DNA from: Streptomyces chrestomyceticus JCM 4735
GTDB lineage: Bacteria > Actinomycetota > Actinomycetes > Streptomycetales > Streptomycetaceae
Direction: 5' to 3'
Assembly: GCF_003865135.1 (NCBI RefSeq)
Contig: NZ_BHZC01000001.1
Location: forward strand, 6,324,001-6,388,000
DNA length: 64,000 nt
The notes under the pieces are model-generated. The model was not told where the DNA came from, ran no database searches, and was given only the letters and a program-made list of their open reading frames with translations. Made by a program: the position numbers and the translations under genes. Shown in pieces: positions 40,574-47,813 of this stretch. Each line of letters opens with the position of its first letter. The first letter of the stretch is position 1.

Positions 40574-40714
40574 ATGGCCAGAAACCCGCGCCGCGCCGGC
40601 GAGCGGTGGACGGAAGGACTGCTGCCGGGCTCGGTGGCGGCCCCGTACCACCCGAACGGTACGGGGATGGCGCACGCGGGCGCGACGGTGGCCGAAACCA
40701 TCGGCTCGCCGTGA
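40574..40714 (+). CDS. Possible 46-residue protein with a good ribosome site
   Basis: ATG 40574 follows AGGAG (40563-40567) at 6 bases. The peptide begins MARNPRRAGERWTEGLLPGS and ends VAETIGSP. Nearly all codons end in G or C, as in real streptomycete genes. It occupies the otherwise gene-free 313 bp between the GNAT gene and the convergent permease gene. No family recognised; it could also be the remains of a longer gene. Confidence 0.4.
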   Translation: MARNPRRAGERWTEGLLPGSVAAPYHPNGTGMAHAGATVAETIGSP

Positions 40715-40748
40715 ACTCCTCGGCCCGCGCGCGTTCGTCCCAGTCGCC

Positions 40749-41624
40749 TCAGTCGTCGATCCCCGACCGCTCCACCCCGGCCACGATGTACCGCTGGAGC
40801 AGCACGAACACGACTACCAGCGGCGCGATCGAGATCGCCGCCGCGATGAACAGTTCGTGCAGGTTGAGGTTCTGCGCCGTGGTGAACGTGGACAGCGCGA
40901 CCTGCACCGTCCACGATTGCCGGTCCTGGCCGATGACCAGCGGCCACAGGAACGCGTTCCAGGCGCCGATGAAGACGATCGTGCCGACGGCCGCGAAGAC
41001 GGGCCGCGAGTTGGGCACCACGATCCGCCAGTACGTACGCCAGTACCCGAGCCCGTCCACCCGCGCCGCGTCCTCCAGTTCCCGGGGGAAGCCGAGGAAG
41101 TACTGGCGGAACATGAAGCAGGCGAAGGCGCTGAACAGGGTCGGGACGATCAGTCCGCGCAGGGTCGAGATCCAGCCGAGCGACGAGACGAGGACGAAGC
41201 TGGGGACGAAGGTGACGGCCGCCGGGACCATCAGGGTGCCGAGGATCGCGTAGAAGACGAGGTTGGCGTGCCGGTACGGGATGCGGGCCAGCCCGTATCC
41301 GGCCAGTGAGGCCAGCAGGACCGTGCCCACGGTCGTGGAGACCGCGATGAGGGTGGAGTTGAGCAGCGCGCGGGCCATCGGCAGGTTCGGGTCGTCGAAG
41401 ACCTCGGTGAGGTTCGACCACTGGAGGTCGCGCGGGAAGAACGTCCAGTCGGGGGCGGTGATGTCCTGCTCGGTGGCCAGGCCGTTGCGTACGAGCAGGT
41501 AGAACGGGAGGAGGAAGAGGAGGGCGAGGACGGTGACGATCACCGCGCGCAGCGCGCGCCCGGCCCGGACGCGGGGGTCCTGCGGCGCGCGCGGGCGTTC
41601 CGTGAACCTTGGCCTGTTCGTCAT
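40749..41624 (-). CDS. Carbohydrate ABC transporter permease, MalG-type
   Basis: 291 residues from ATG 41624. Six membrane segments; the EAA loop that contacts the ATPase is ELEDAARVDGLGYWRTYWRI followed by VVPNSRP. It pairs with the permease at 41628 and the binding protein at 42611. The three genes overlap or nearly touch, so they form one operon (binding protein, MalF-type, MalG-type). Likely substrate: an oligosaccharide or sugar derivative. Confidence 0.92.
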   Translation of the reverse strand: MTNRPRFTERPRAPQDPRVRAGRALRAVIVTVLALLFLLPFYLLVRNGLATEQDITAPDWTFFPRDLQWSNLTEVFDDPNLPMARALLNSTLIAVSTTVGTVLLASLAGYGLARIPYRHANLVFYAILGTLMVPAAVTFVPSFVLVSSLGWISTLRGLIVPTLFSAFACFMFRQYFLGFPRELEDAARVDGLGYWRTYWRIVVPNSRPVFAAVGTIVFIGAWNAFLWPLVIGQDRQSWTVQVALSTFTTAQNLNLHELFIAAAISIAPLVVVFVLLQRYIVAGVERSGIDD

Positions 41625-41627
41625 CGC

Positions 41628-42614
41628 TCAGTCCTCCTTCCGCCCGAGGCCGAACCAGCGCGCCTGGACGACGGTCGCCACGGCGATGATCAGCGCCAGG
41701 ATCACCGCGCCCGCGCTGCCCAGCCCGAGGTTCTGCTCCTGCCCGAGGGCGGTGTAGTAGAGGTACACCAGCGGCGGGCGGGCGTACGGCGGGTAGCCGC
41801 GGGCGTCGGACATCAGGTTGTAGAACTCGTCGAACGCCTGGAACGCGTTGATCACGAGCAGCAGGACGACGGCGACCGAGGTGGCGCGCAGTTGCGGCAG
41901 GGTGATGTACCGGAGCGTCTGCCAGCCGGGCCGCGCGCCGTCCACCGCGGCGGCCTCGTACAGGCGGGGCGAGATCCGTTGCAGCCCGGCCAGGAACAGG
42001 ATCATGAAGAAACCGGCCTGCAGCCATAGCCGTACGGTCACGATCACCAGCCAGTACCAGGGCGGGTCGGTCGTGGACAGCCACGCGGTCTGGTCCGCGC
42101 CGAACCACCCGAGCACGGTGTTGGCCAGCCCGAACCGCACCCCGTTGAAGATCGACAGCTTCCAGATCAGCGCCGCGACCACGTACGAGCACGCGGTCGG
42201 CAGGAAGAAGACCGAGCGGAAGAACGCCTGGGCGAAGCGCAGCCGGTTGACCATGAGCGCGAGGCCGAGCGAGAGCACGTACGTCGCCGGCACGATGAAC
42301 GCCGTGAACAGCAGGAACGTGCCCAGGCTGCTCACGAAGGCGTCGTCGCCGAGCATCGCCGTGTAGTTGTCCAGCCCGACGAAGTCCGTCGGCGTGACCG
42401 TGTTGTGGGCGTCGAAGAAGCTGAGGTAGACGCTCCAGGCCAGCGGTACGTACGTGAACAGCCCCAGCCCGATCGCGAACGGCCCCACGAACGCCCAGAA
42501 CCACAGGTTCCGGTTCTGCTGCCCCCGGAGGCGGGCGAGGGGCCCGCCTCCGGGGCGTGCGCCGGTGCCGGCTCCGCTGCCTGCCTTCGTACCGGCGGTC
42601 CCCGCTCCGCTCAC
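41628..42614 (-). CDS. Carbohydrate ABC transporter permease, MalF-type
   Basis: 328 residues from GTG 42614, overlapping the binding-protein stop as GTGA. Six to seven membrane segments; the EAA loop reads LYEAAAVDGARPGWQTLRYI followed by TLPQLR. The N-terminal ~30 residues are Gly/Ala-rich (VSGAGTAGTKAGSGAGTGAR) and carry no recognised domain. It ends 3 bp before the second permease start. Confidence 0.92.
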   Translation of the reverse strand: MSGAGTAGTKAGSGAGTGARPGGGPLARLRGQQNRNLWFWAFVGPFAIGLGLFTYVPLAWSVYLSFFDAHNTVTPTDFVGLDNYTAMLGDDAFVSSLGTFLLFTAFIVPATYVLSLGLALMVNRLRFAQAFFRSVFFLPTACSYVVAALIWKLSIFNGVRFGLANTVLGWFGADQTAWLSTTDPPWYWLVIVTVRLWLQAGFFMILFLAGLQRISPRLYEAAAVDGARPGWQTLRYITLPQLRATSVAVVLLLVINAFQAFDEFYNLMSDARGYPPYARPPLVYLYYTALGQEQNLGLGSAGAVILALIIAVATVVQARWFGLGRKED

Positions 42615-43876
42615 TTCTTCGCCCGCTGCAACTCGGCCTCCACCTTGCGCACCACACCCTTCAGCTCGCTCTCCGGATTCGCGCCGCCCTTGATGATGCG
42701 GTTGAGCGCGTCCTGGTAGGCGGTGCTGCTCGGCGTCGTCCAGAGCAGCGGCTCGGCGTGGCCGTACTGGGTGGCGTACGAGACCGCGTCGGCCGCCGCG
42801 CCCTCCCGGAGCTGCTTCGCCTTCTTGGCGAGCGAGGTGCGGGCGGGGATGTGGAAGCCGTACGCGAGGGCGAAGTCCTCCTGCTTGTCGGTCCCGTCCA
42901 CCCACAGCCACTTCACGAACGCCTTGGCCTCCGCCCGGTGCTTGCTGCGCGCACTGACCGCCGAACTGTACGCCCCTACGGGTACGGCCGGCTTCCCGGC
43001 GCCGTCCTTCGGGAACGGCAGCACCCCGAAGTCGTCCCCCAGCGCCTTCCTGACCTGCGGCAGCGCCCACAGGCCCGACCACTGCATGGCGGTCAGCCCC
43101 TGTACGAAGGCCGCCGGGGCGGACCAGTCCGTCGGCGCTCCCAGCAGCAACGATTCGTCGGCGTACAACTGCCGGATCTTCCCGAGGACCCGGGCGGCGG
43201 CCGGATCGTCGAAGCCGACCTTCCCGTCCTCCGTGATCAGACTCAGCCCCGCGGCGAACAGCGGCGTACCGCCCAGCACCGCGGCCCCGCCGTCGTTCCC
43301 CAGGAACAGCCCCTTGACCTTGTCCTTCCGGTGCCGCGCGGTCAGCGCCTTCGCGGCCTCCACCAGCTCGTCGACGCTGCGCGGCGGCTCGACGCCCGCC
43401 GCCTTCAGCAGGCTCTTCCGGTAGAACAGCAACTGGGTGTCTATGGTCTGCGGCACCGCCCAGACCTTGTCCTGCCAGATCTTCGGCGCGAGCACCGCCT
43501 GGTTGAAGTCGTCCCGGGCGGACGCGATCTCCGCCGTCAGGTCCACGACCTGCCCGCCCTTGATCTGGTCCAGCTTCGGCCCGTTGACCTCGAAGACGTC
43601 CGGCCCGGAGTCCGTCAGCAGCGCGGCGGCGGTCTGCCGGTCGTAATCGCCGGGCCGCCACTGCACCGTGACCCGCGCCTTGCCGTACGCGGCCGCGTAC
43701 CGCTTGACGGCCTGCTCGGTGCCCGGCTCCCCGTACTGGTGGTACCACTGGCTGAGCTCCGGACCCGAACCCTTGCCGTTACGGCCCGTGTTGGAACCGC
43801 AGGCCGCCAGGACCGCCGTGAGGGCCGCCCCTCCGGCCACCCCGAGCAGCCGCCGTCTGCCGATGTCGCGAGTCAT
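42611..43876 (-). CDS. Sugar ABC transporter substrate-binding lipoprotein
   Basis: 421 residues from ATG 43876. The N-terminus (MTRDIGRRRLLGVAGGAALT, lipobox LAAC) may use the Tat route because of the RRR before the hydrophobic part. Family 1 extracellular binding protein: SQWYHQYGEPGTEQAVKRYA, then VDLTAEIASARDDF, DKVWAVPQTIDTQLLFYRKS. It binds the sugar outside the membrane. First gene of the importer operon. No ATP-binding gene is present; in Streptomyces the shared ATPase MsiK often serves such importers. Confidence 0.93.
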   Translation of the reverse strand: MTRDIGRRRLLGVAGGAALTAVLAACGSNTGRNGKGSGPELSQWYHQYGEPGTEQAVKRYAAAYGKARVTVQWRPGDYDRQTAAALLTDSGPDVFEVNGPKLDQIKGGQVVDLTAEIASARDDFNQAVLAPKIWQDKVWAVPQTIDTQLLFYRKSLLKAAGVEPPRSVDELVEAAKALTARHRKDKVKGLFLGNDGGAAVLGGTPLFAAGLSLITEDGKVGFDDPAAARVLGKIRQLYADESLLLGAPTDWSAPAAFVQGLTAMQWSGLWALPQVRKALGDDFGVLPFPKDGAGKPAVPVGAYSSAVSARSKHRAEAKAFVKWLWVDGTDKQEDFALAYGFHIPARTSLAKKAKQLREGAAADAVSYATQYGHAEPLLWTTPSSTAYQDALNRIIKGGANPESELKGVVRKVEAELQRAKK

Positions 43877-44216
43877 GCCCGATCGCCCCCTACGTGGCCC
43901 GCCGCGCGTCGCGCGCCGGTCGTCGTCCGGCTGTCGTGCCGCTTCCGGTGATCGTCGATCACCGTCCGCCGCGAGCGCCTACTTTGCCGCACCACCGTGA
44001 AGAACGCATTGCACCTGCGCGAAAAGGGCCGGGGGGTGTCGGTGCCGTCGCCCGCGTCCGCGCAGCTCAGGCCATTGCTGGGCCGCGCTCGGGCCGATTG
44101 TCAGACCCCTGGTGCATGATTCGGTACAAGGCATTCACCGCACGGCCGTTCGTCCGTCCACCCGCCCACTCGTCCATCCATCTGTCCGCCCGTCCGCCCG
44201 TCCGAAGGAGACGCCC
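43877..44216. promoter_or_regulatory. Divergent control region of the ABC operon and ABM gene
   Basis: 340 bp without a gene. CGGTGAT-CGTCG-ATCACCG (43946-43964) is a perfect 7-bp-arm inverted repeat about 70 bp before the binding-protein start, a candidate operator. Next to the ABM gene lies a pyrimidine-rich tetranucleotide stretch (44147-44203). Confidence 0.5.
44147..44203 (+). repeat. Degenerate CCGT/CCGC tetranucleotide repeat
   Basis: About 57 bases are built from degenerate four-base units such as CCGT, CCAC, CCGC and CCAT (for example CCGCCCGTCCGCCCGTCCG at 44185-44203). It ends just before the ribosome site GAAGGAG of the ABM gene, so it lies in the mRNA leader or promoter. Confidence 0.7.
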
Positions 44217-44501
44217 ATGATCATCGTGTCCGGCACGCTCCACGTAGCCCCCGACGCCCGCGAGGCATACCTGGCCGACTGCGACGCGGTGACCGAACAG
44301 GCCAGGAAGACCCCCGGCTGCCTGGACTTCACCCTCACGGCCGACCGCCTGGGCCCCGGCCGCATCAACGTCTACGAACGCTGGGAATCCGACGCCGAAC
44401 TGGCCGCGTTCCGAGGCAGCGGACCGGAGGCCGGGCAGACGGCGGCCATCCTGGACGCGGACATACGGAAGTACCGGATATCCGGCGTCGAGGCGTCCTG
44501 A
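44217..44501 (+). CDS. Antibiotic biosynthesis monooxygenase (ABM) domain protein
   Basis: 94 residues from ATG 44217 behind GAAGGAG. One ABM ferredoxin-like fold: MIIVSGTLHVAPDAREAYLA, then ARKTPGCLDFTLTADRLGPG and INVYERWESDAELAAF. Members form dimers and include quinol monooxygenases (YgiN-like) and heme-degrading enzymes, some without a cofactor; the function here is open. Terminated by a 19-bp hairpin. Confidence 0.88.
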   Translation: MIIVSGTLHVAPDAREAYLADCDAVTEQARKTPGCLDFTLTADRLGPGRINVYERWESDAELAAFRGSGPEAGQTAAILDADIRKYRISGVEAS

Positions 44502-44542
44502 GCAGGCACGGGAACGGAGCAGGGCCGGCTGAACGGAACAGG

Positions 44543-44585
44543 GCCGGGGCCAAGGCACTCATGATCTGAGTGCCTTGGCCCCGGC
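44543..44585. terminator. Bidirectional terminator between ABM and FG-GAP genes
   Basis: Perfect 19-bp stem (44543-44561 with 44567-44585) around TGATC, 42 bp after the ABM stop and 47 bp before the end of the leftward FG-GAP gene. Confidence 0.85.
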
Positions 44586-44631
44586 GCCGGTGGGCGGGTT
44601 TGCCCGGTGTCGCTGCCGTCGGTGTTGCTCG

Positions 44632-46866
44632 TCAGGCGATGGTCGCGTGCGACGGCGTCTTGATGTCGGTCAGCTCGCGCGGGGCGAACGGTGCCTGCCA
44701 GTTGCCCGTGCCCTGGTAGAGGTACGAGGCGCCGTCCGGCGTGGTGACGAAGAGGTCGGCGCGGCCGTCACGGTTCGCGTCACCGATGCCGACCAGCTGG
44801 CGGTAACCGCCCCAGCCGGCGCCGATCTTCACCCGGGAGTCGACATTGCCGTCCCCGGTGCCCAGGAACAGCCATAGGACACCGGAACGGTCGCGGGCCA
44901 CCACGTCACCGGCGGAGGCACCGGCCACGTCACCGACGGCGGTGATGCTGTCGTAGATGTCCCAGCCCGCGCCGATCTTCTTGCGCGGCGCGAACGGTGT
45001 CCGCCAGTTGCCGGTGCCCTCGTAGAGCCAGAGCACGCCGGACCGGTCGCGGGCCAGCAGGTCGCTGCGGCCGTCACCGTTGAGGTCGCTGCCGCCGGTG
45101 ATCGCGTCGTACGGGTCCCACCCGGCGCCGACCTTCAGCCGTCCGTCGAAGGTCCCGTCGCCCTTGCCGAGGTACAGCCACAGCACGCCCGACGCGTCCC
45201 GTGCCACCACGTCACCGGCGGAGGCACCGGCCACGTCGCCGACGGCGGTGACCTTGTCGTAGATGTTCCAGCCCCAGCCGGCCGTCTTCGACTCCGTGCC
45301 CTTGAGCTGCGGCGTGTCCCGCGAGTCGTGGTAGGTGTCCTGGAGCGACAGGTTGCCCGCCGCGTCACGGGACAGCACGTCCGGCGAACCGTTGTCGGTG
45401 TAGTCGTGCGGGGCGGGCTTGCGGCGGACGGTGAACTTACCGTTCAGGTCCAGGTCGGGGCCGATTCCATTGTTGGGCCGGGCGGTGAGCTGCCAGGTGT
45501 AGTCACCGTTGGGAGCGGCCATGGTGTCGCTGCCGTGGCCGAGCAGGCCGTCCCACTCCACGTCCAGGGACTTCGGCCCCGGGGCCCTGTCCATGGTGGG
45601 CAAGTCGATGTAGCGCTCCTTGCCGGACGCGGTGTGGCGCAGCGTGATGTACACGGAGGCGTTGCGCCGCGAAAGCTGCCAGTGTGCCCTCCAGCTACCG
45701 CGGCTCAGGTCGGCAACGGCGGGTACGGAAGAGCCGAGGAGGGTGAGCTTGGTCGGCTCGCCGGTGCTCGCGACGAGCTTGGTGACGGGCTCGCCCTTGG
45801 CCTCGGTGGAGATCCGGTAGAGGCCCTCGCCCTGCTCGACGGTGCCGCCCATCACCAGCAGGTCGCCCTCGGGCGTGGGCGTCGTGGAGGTGGCGTGGTC
45901 CAGCACCTTGTGCATGGGGCCACCGATGAAGTTGGCGTAGAGGGCCGATGCATACGCGGCGTACCCTTCGTACACCTTGTCCGCGTACCCGTGCAGCACC
46001 CAGTTGCCGACCAGGCCCACCATGTTGGCGGCGTCGTCGGCGTATAGCTCCTCGCTCCACGGCCGCCGTTCCGGCCCACGCTGCGCGACGCTGACGCTTA
46101 CGCGTTTGCCACCGCTGTGGGGGGCTCCGACCGACGCCATGTACGTCGGGGACAGGGCGGCGGTGGCCCTGTCGTCGGTCGTCAGCCCGCCGTTGTCGCT
46201 GACCCTCGCGGCGGCCAGGTCGACCACCGCGTAGTCGTTGCTCTCGAAGGGGTGCGTCTTCCCGGCGAACCGCACCAGAGCCGAGCCCGGTGTCCCGGCC
46301 ACCGCGGTGAACTTCCGCGTCTTCTCCGGCAGCCCGGTGATCTTCCGGTCGGTGAGCTTGCCGTCCATGAGCCCGAGGACGTGGGCTTCCTCGGCGCCCT
46401 CCAGGGGCTTGACGGCGATCACCCAGGGGCCGACCGCGCCTTTGTACGTGTAGCCGCCCGCGGCGAGGTCGACGAGGGTGGACGACCCGGTGGCCATGTC
46501 GCGCAAGGTGATCTCGCGGGACGCGGTGATGCTCGGATTGTCGCCCACGGCCACCACGTCGGACGCGGCACCGTGCGCGATGTCCTGGGTGTGCTGGCCG
46601 CTGTCCTGGCCCACCTCGGTCGTCGTGCCGTCGGCGTAACGCGTCCACCGCAGGGTGTTCTTCGTGTCGACCGAGAGGAAGCCGGTGGTGCCGGCGCTCA
46701 CGATCTCCGACCCCGGCGTAATCTTCAGAACCGGCTTCGCGGGGGCGGCGGCAGCAGAGGACGCGAATGTCCCGCCGCTCACCGCGAGCCCGAGCGCGAC
46801 GGCTCCGCCCAGTACCCGGCGGAACGGCCGGGACCGTCTCGGTCCCGGCGCGGCTGAACGTTTCAT
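44632..46866 (-). CDS. Secreted FG-GAP/VCBS beta-propeller protein, copy 1
   Basis: 744 residues from ATG 46866 (ribosome site GGAGGG). Signal peptide with an Arg-rich start and hydrophobic core (RVLGGAVALGLAVSGG), cut near ASSAAAAPA. Residues ~45-430 look like a propeller built of variable strands (ITLRDMATGSSTLVDLAAGG; HVLGLMDGKLTDRKITGLP). The C-terminal ~230 hold four or five FG-GAP repeats with acidic Ca-type loops, e.g. GGSDLNGDGRSDLLARDRSG and GIGDANRDGRADLFV. Likely a cell-surface or secreted binding protein. A close paralogue lies at 47814-50075, and both have the same arrangement of neighbours. Confidence 0.85.
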   Translation of the reverse strand: MKRSAAPGPRRSRPFRRVLGGAVALGLAVSGGTFASSAAAAPAKPVLKITPGSEIVSAGTTGFLSVDTKNTLRWTRYADGTTTEVGQDSGQHTQDIAHGAASDVVAVGDNPSITASREITLRDMATGSSTLVDLAAGGYTYKGAVGPWVIAVKPLEGAEEAHVLGLMDGKLTDRKITGLPEKTRKFTAVAGTPGSALVRFAGKTHPFESNDYAVVDLAAARVSDNGGLTTDDRATAALSPTYMASVGAPHSGGKRVSVSVAQRGPERRPWSEELYADDAANMVGLVGNWVLHGYADKVYEGYAAYASALYANFIGGPMHKVLDHATSTTPTPEGDLLVMGGTVEQGEGLYRISTEAKGEPVTKLVASTGEPTKLTLLGSSVPAVADLSRGSWRAHWQLSRRNASVYITLRHTASGKERYIDLPTMDRAPGPKSLDVEWDGLLGHGSDTMAAPNGDYTWQLTARPNNGIGPDLDLNGKFTVRRKPAPHDYTDNGSPDVLSRDAAGNLSLQDTYHDSRDTPQLKGTESKTAGWGWNIYDKVTAVGDVAGASAGDVVARDASGVLWLYLGKGDGTFDGRLKVGAGWDPYDAITGGSDLNGDGRSDLLARDRSGVLWLYEGTGNWRTPFAPRKKIGAGWDIYDSITAVGDVAGASAGDVVARDRSGVLWLFLGTGDGNVDSRVKIGAGWGGYRQLVGIGDANRDGRADLFVTTPDGASYLYQGTGNWQAPFAPRELTDIKTPSHATIA

Positions 46867-46908
46867 GTGCCCTCCAGGCAGGACGCGGCGCGAGCGCCAC
46901 GGTGTGCG

Positions 46909-46995
46909 ACGGAGGGCAGGAAGAGGCCATTCCTCTCCCGACCGACTAAATGTACGAGCCCCCCAAGTTCCGGCAAATCCTAACAACCGGGAGGG
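46909..46995. repeat. Intergenic direct repeat, copy 1
   Basis: 87 bp upstream of FG-GAP copy 1 match the region upstream of copy 2 (50118-50204) with only six differences by my alignment. The repeat includes the probable promoter of the FG-GAP gene. Confidence 0.85.
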
Positions 46996-47100
46996 CAGAG
47001 GCTTACAGGACGTGAGGAGCGAGGGCCGGCGAGGGCATGGCGCCGTCGGGCACCGGCAAAAGGGGAAGCGCCCACGCCGACGGCCGCCGAGAATGAATCC

Positions 47101-47724
47101 GTGCTGATCATTGATGCCGTCATGGAGACCTACGACGCCGTGGACTTCGCCCGGTGGCCCGCCGCCGCGCCGAGCGAGGACCGGCTTCTGGTGCTCTCCG
47201 GCGAGATGTCACTTCGGCAAGTCGGTACGGCGATGGCAGTCCTGACCAGCGGCCACGAGGACGACCACGAGGCCCCGGCTCACGCCGCGGGCGCCGAGGC
47301 CGTGGCCCGGCGCTTGGCGCACCTGCTGAGCGTCGATCTCGTGACAGCTCCGGGCGGCATCCGCCTGAAGGACACCACGACCGGCACTGTGATCGCCCCG
47401 GGCTGCTGCTTCGGCCTGGAGAACTGGCGTGACTGGTACGACCTCTTGGACGGCGACGAACCCTGGCTCGGCCACGGCACCGTCGCACACGTCGAGCATG
47501 GCGGCCCGCTCGTCAGGATCTGGCCCGACACGGAGGCTCCGGCGAGCCGCCCCATCGAGCTTCCTTCGGCCGAACTGCCGGCCCTCCTCCGCACCGTGCA
47601 CGACGACCTCAAGGGCTTCCTCGCCCTCGCCGAGCAGTGGGTTCACGGTTACGCGCCCGCACTGGCCCCCGCCGTGATCGCGAAGCTTGGCGAGGACTTG
47701 TGCGGTGGCGCTTGGACCAAGTGA
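47101..47724 (+). CDS. Conserved hypothetical protein beside the FG-GAP gene
   Basis: 207 residues from GTG 47101. Sequence begins VLIIDAVMETYDAVDFARWP and includes EDRLLVLSGEMSLRQVG and GCCFGLENWRDWYDLLDGDE. No membrane segment or signal. It resembles small Streptomyces proteins of unknown function. The divergent pairing with a secreted FG-GAP gene is repeated at 50.1-50.4 kb, where the matching partner is a remnant, so the two genes probably moved together. Confidence 0.7.
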   Translation: MLIIDAVMETYDAVDFARWPAAAPSEDRLLVLSGEMSLRQVGTAMAVLTSGHEDDHEAPAHAAGAEAVARRLAHLLSVDLVTAPGGIRLKDTTTGTVIAPGCCFGLENWRDWYDLLDGDEPWLGHGTVAHVEHGGPLVRIWPDTEAPASRPIELPSAELPALLRTVHDDLKGFLALAEQWVHGYAPALAPAVIAKLGEDLCGGAWTK

Positions 47725-47731
47725 CCGCGAA

Positions 47732-47779
47732 GGGGCCGGGATCGGGTGCTCGCGAGGTGAGGGCCCCGGTCCCGGCCCC
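47732..47779. terminator. Hairpin between convergent genes
   Basis: GGGGCCGGGA (47732-47741) pairs perfectly with TCCCGGCCCC (47770-47779) across a GC-rich 28-base loop. Placed between the hypothetical gene and FG-GAP copy 2, it is a likely bidirectional terminator. Confidence 0.55.
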
Positions 47780-47813
47780 GGTGGGCGCGTGGGTGTCCGC
47801 CGTCGTCCGGTCG

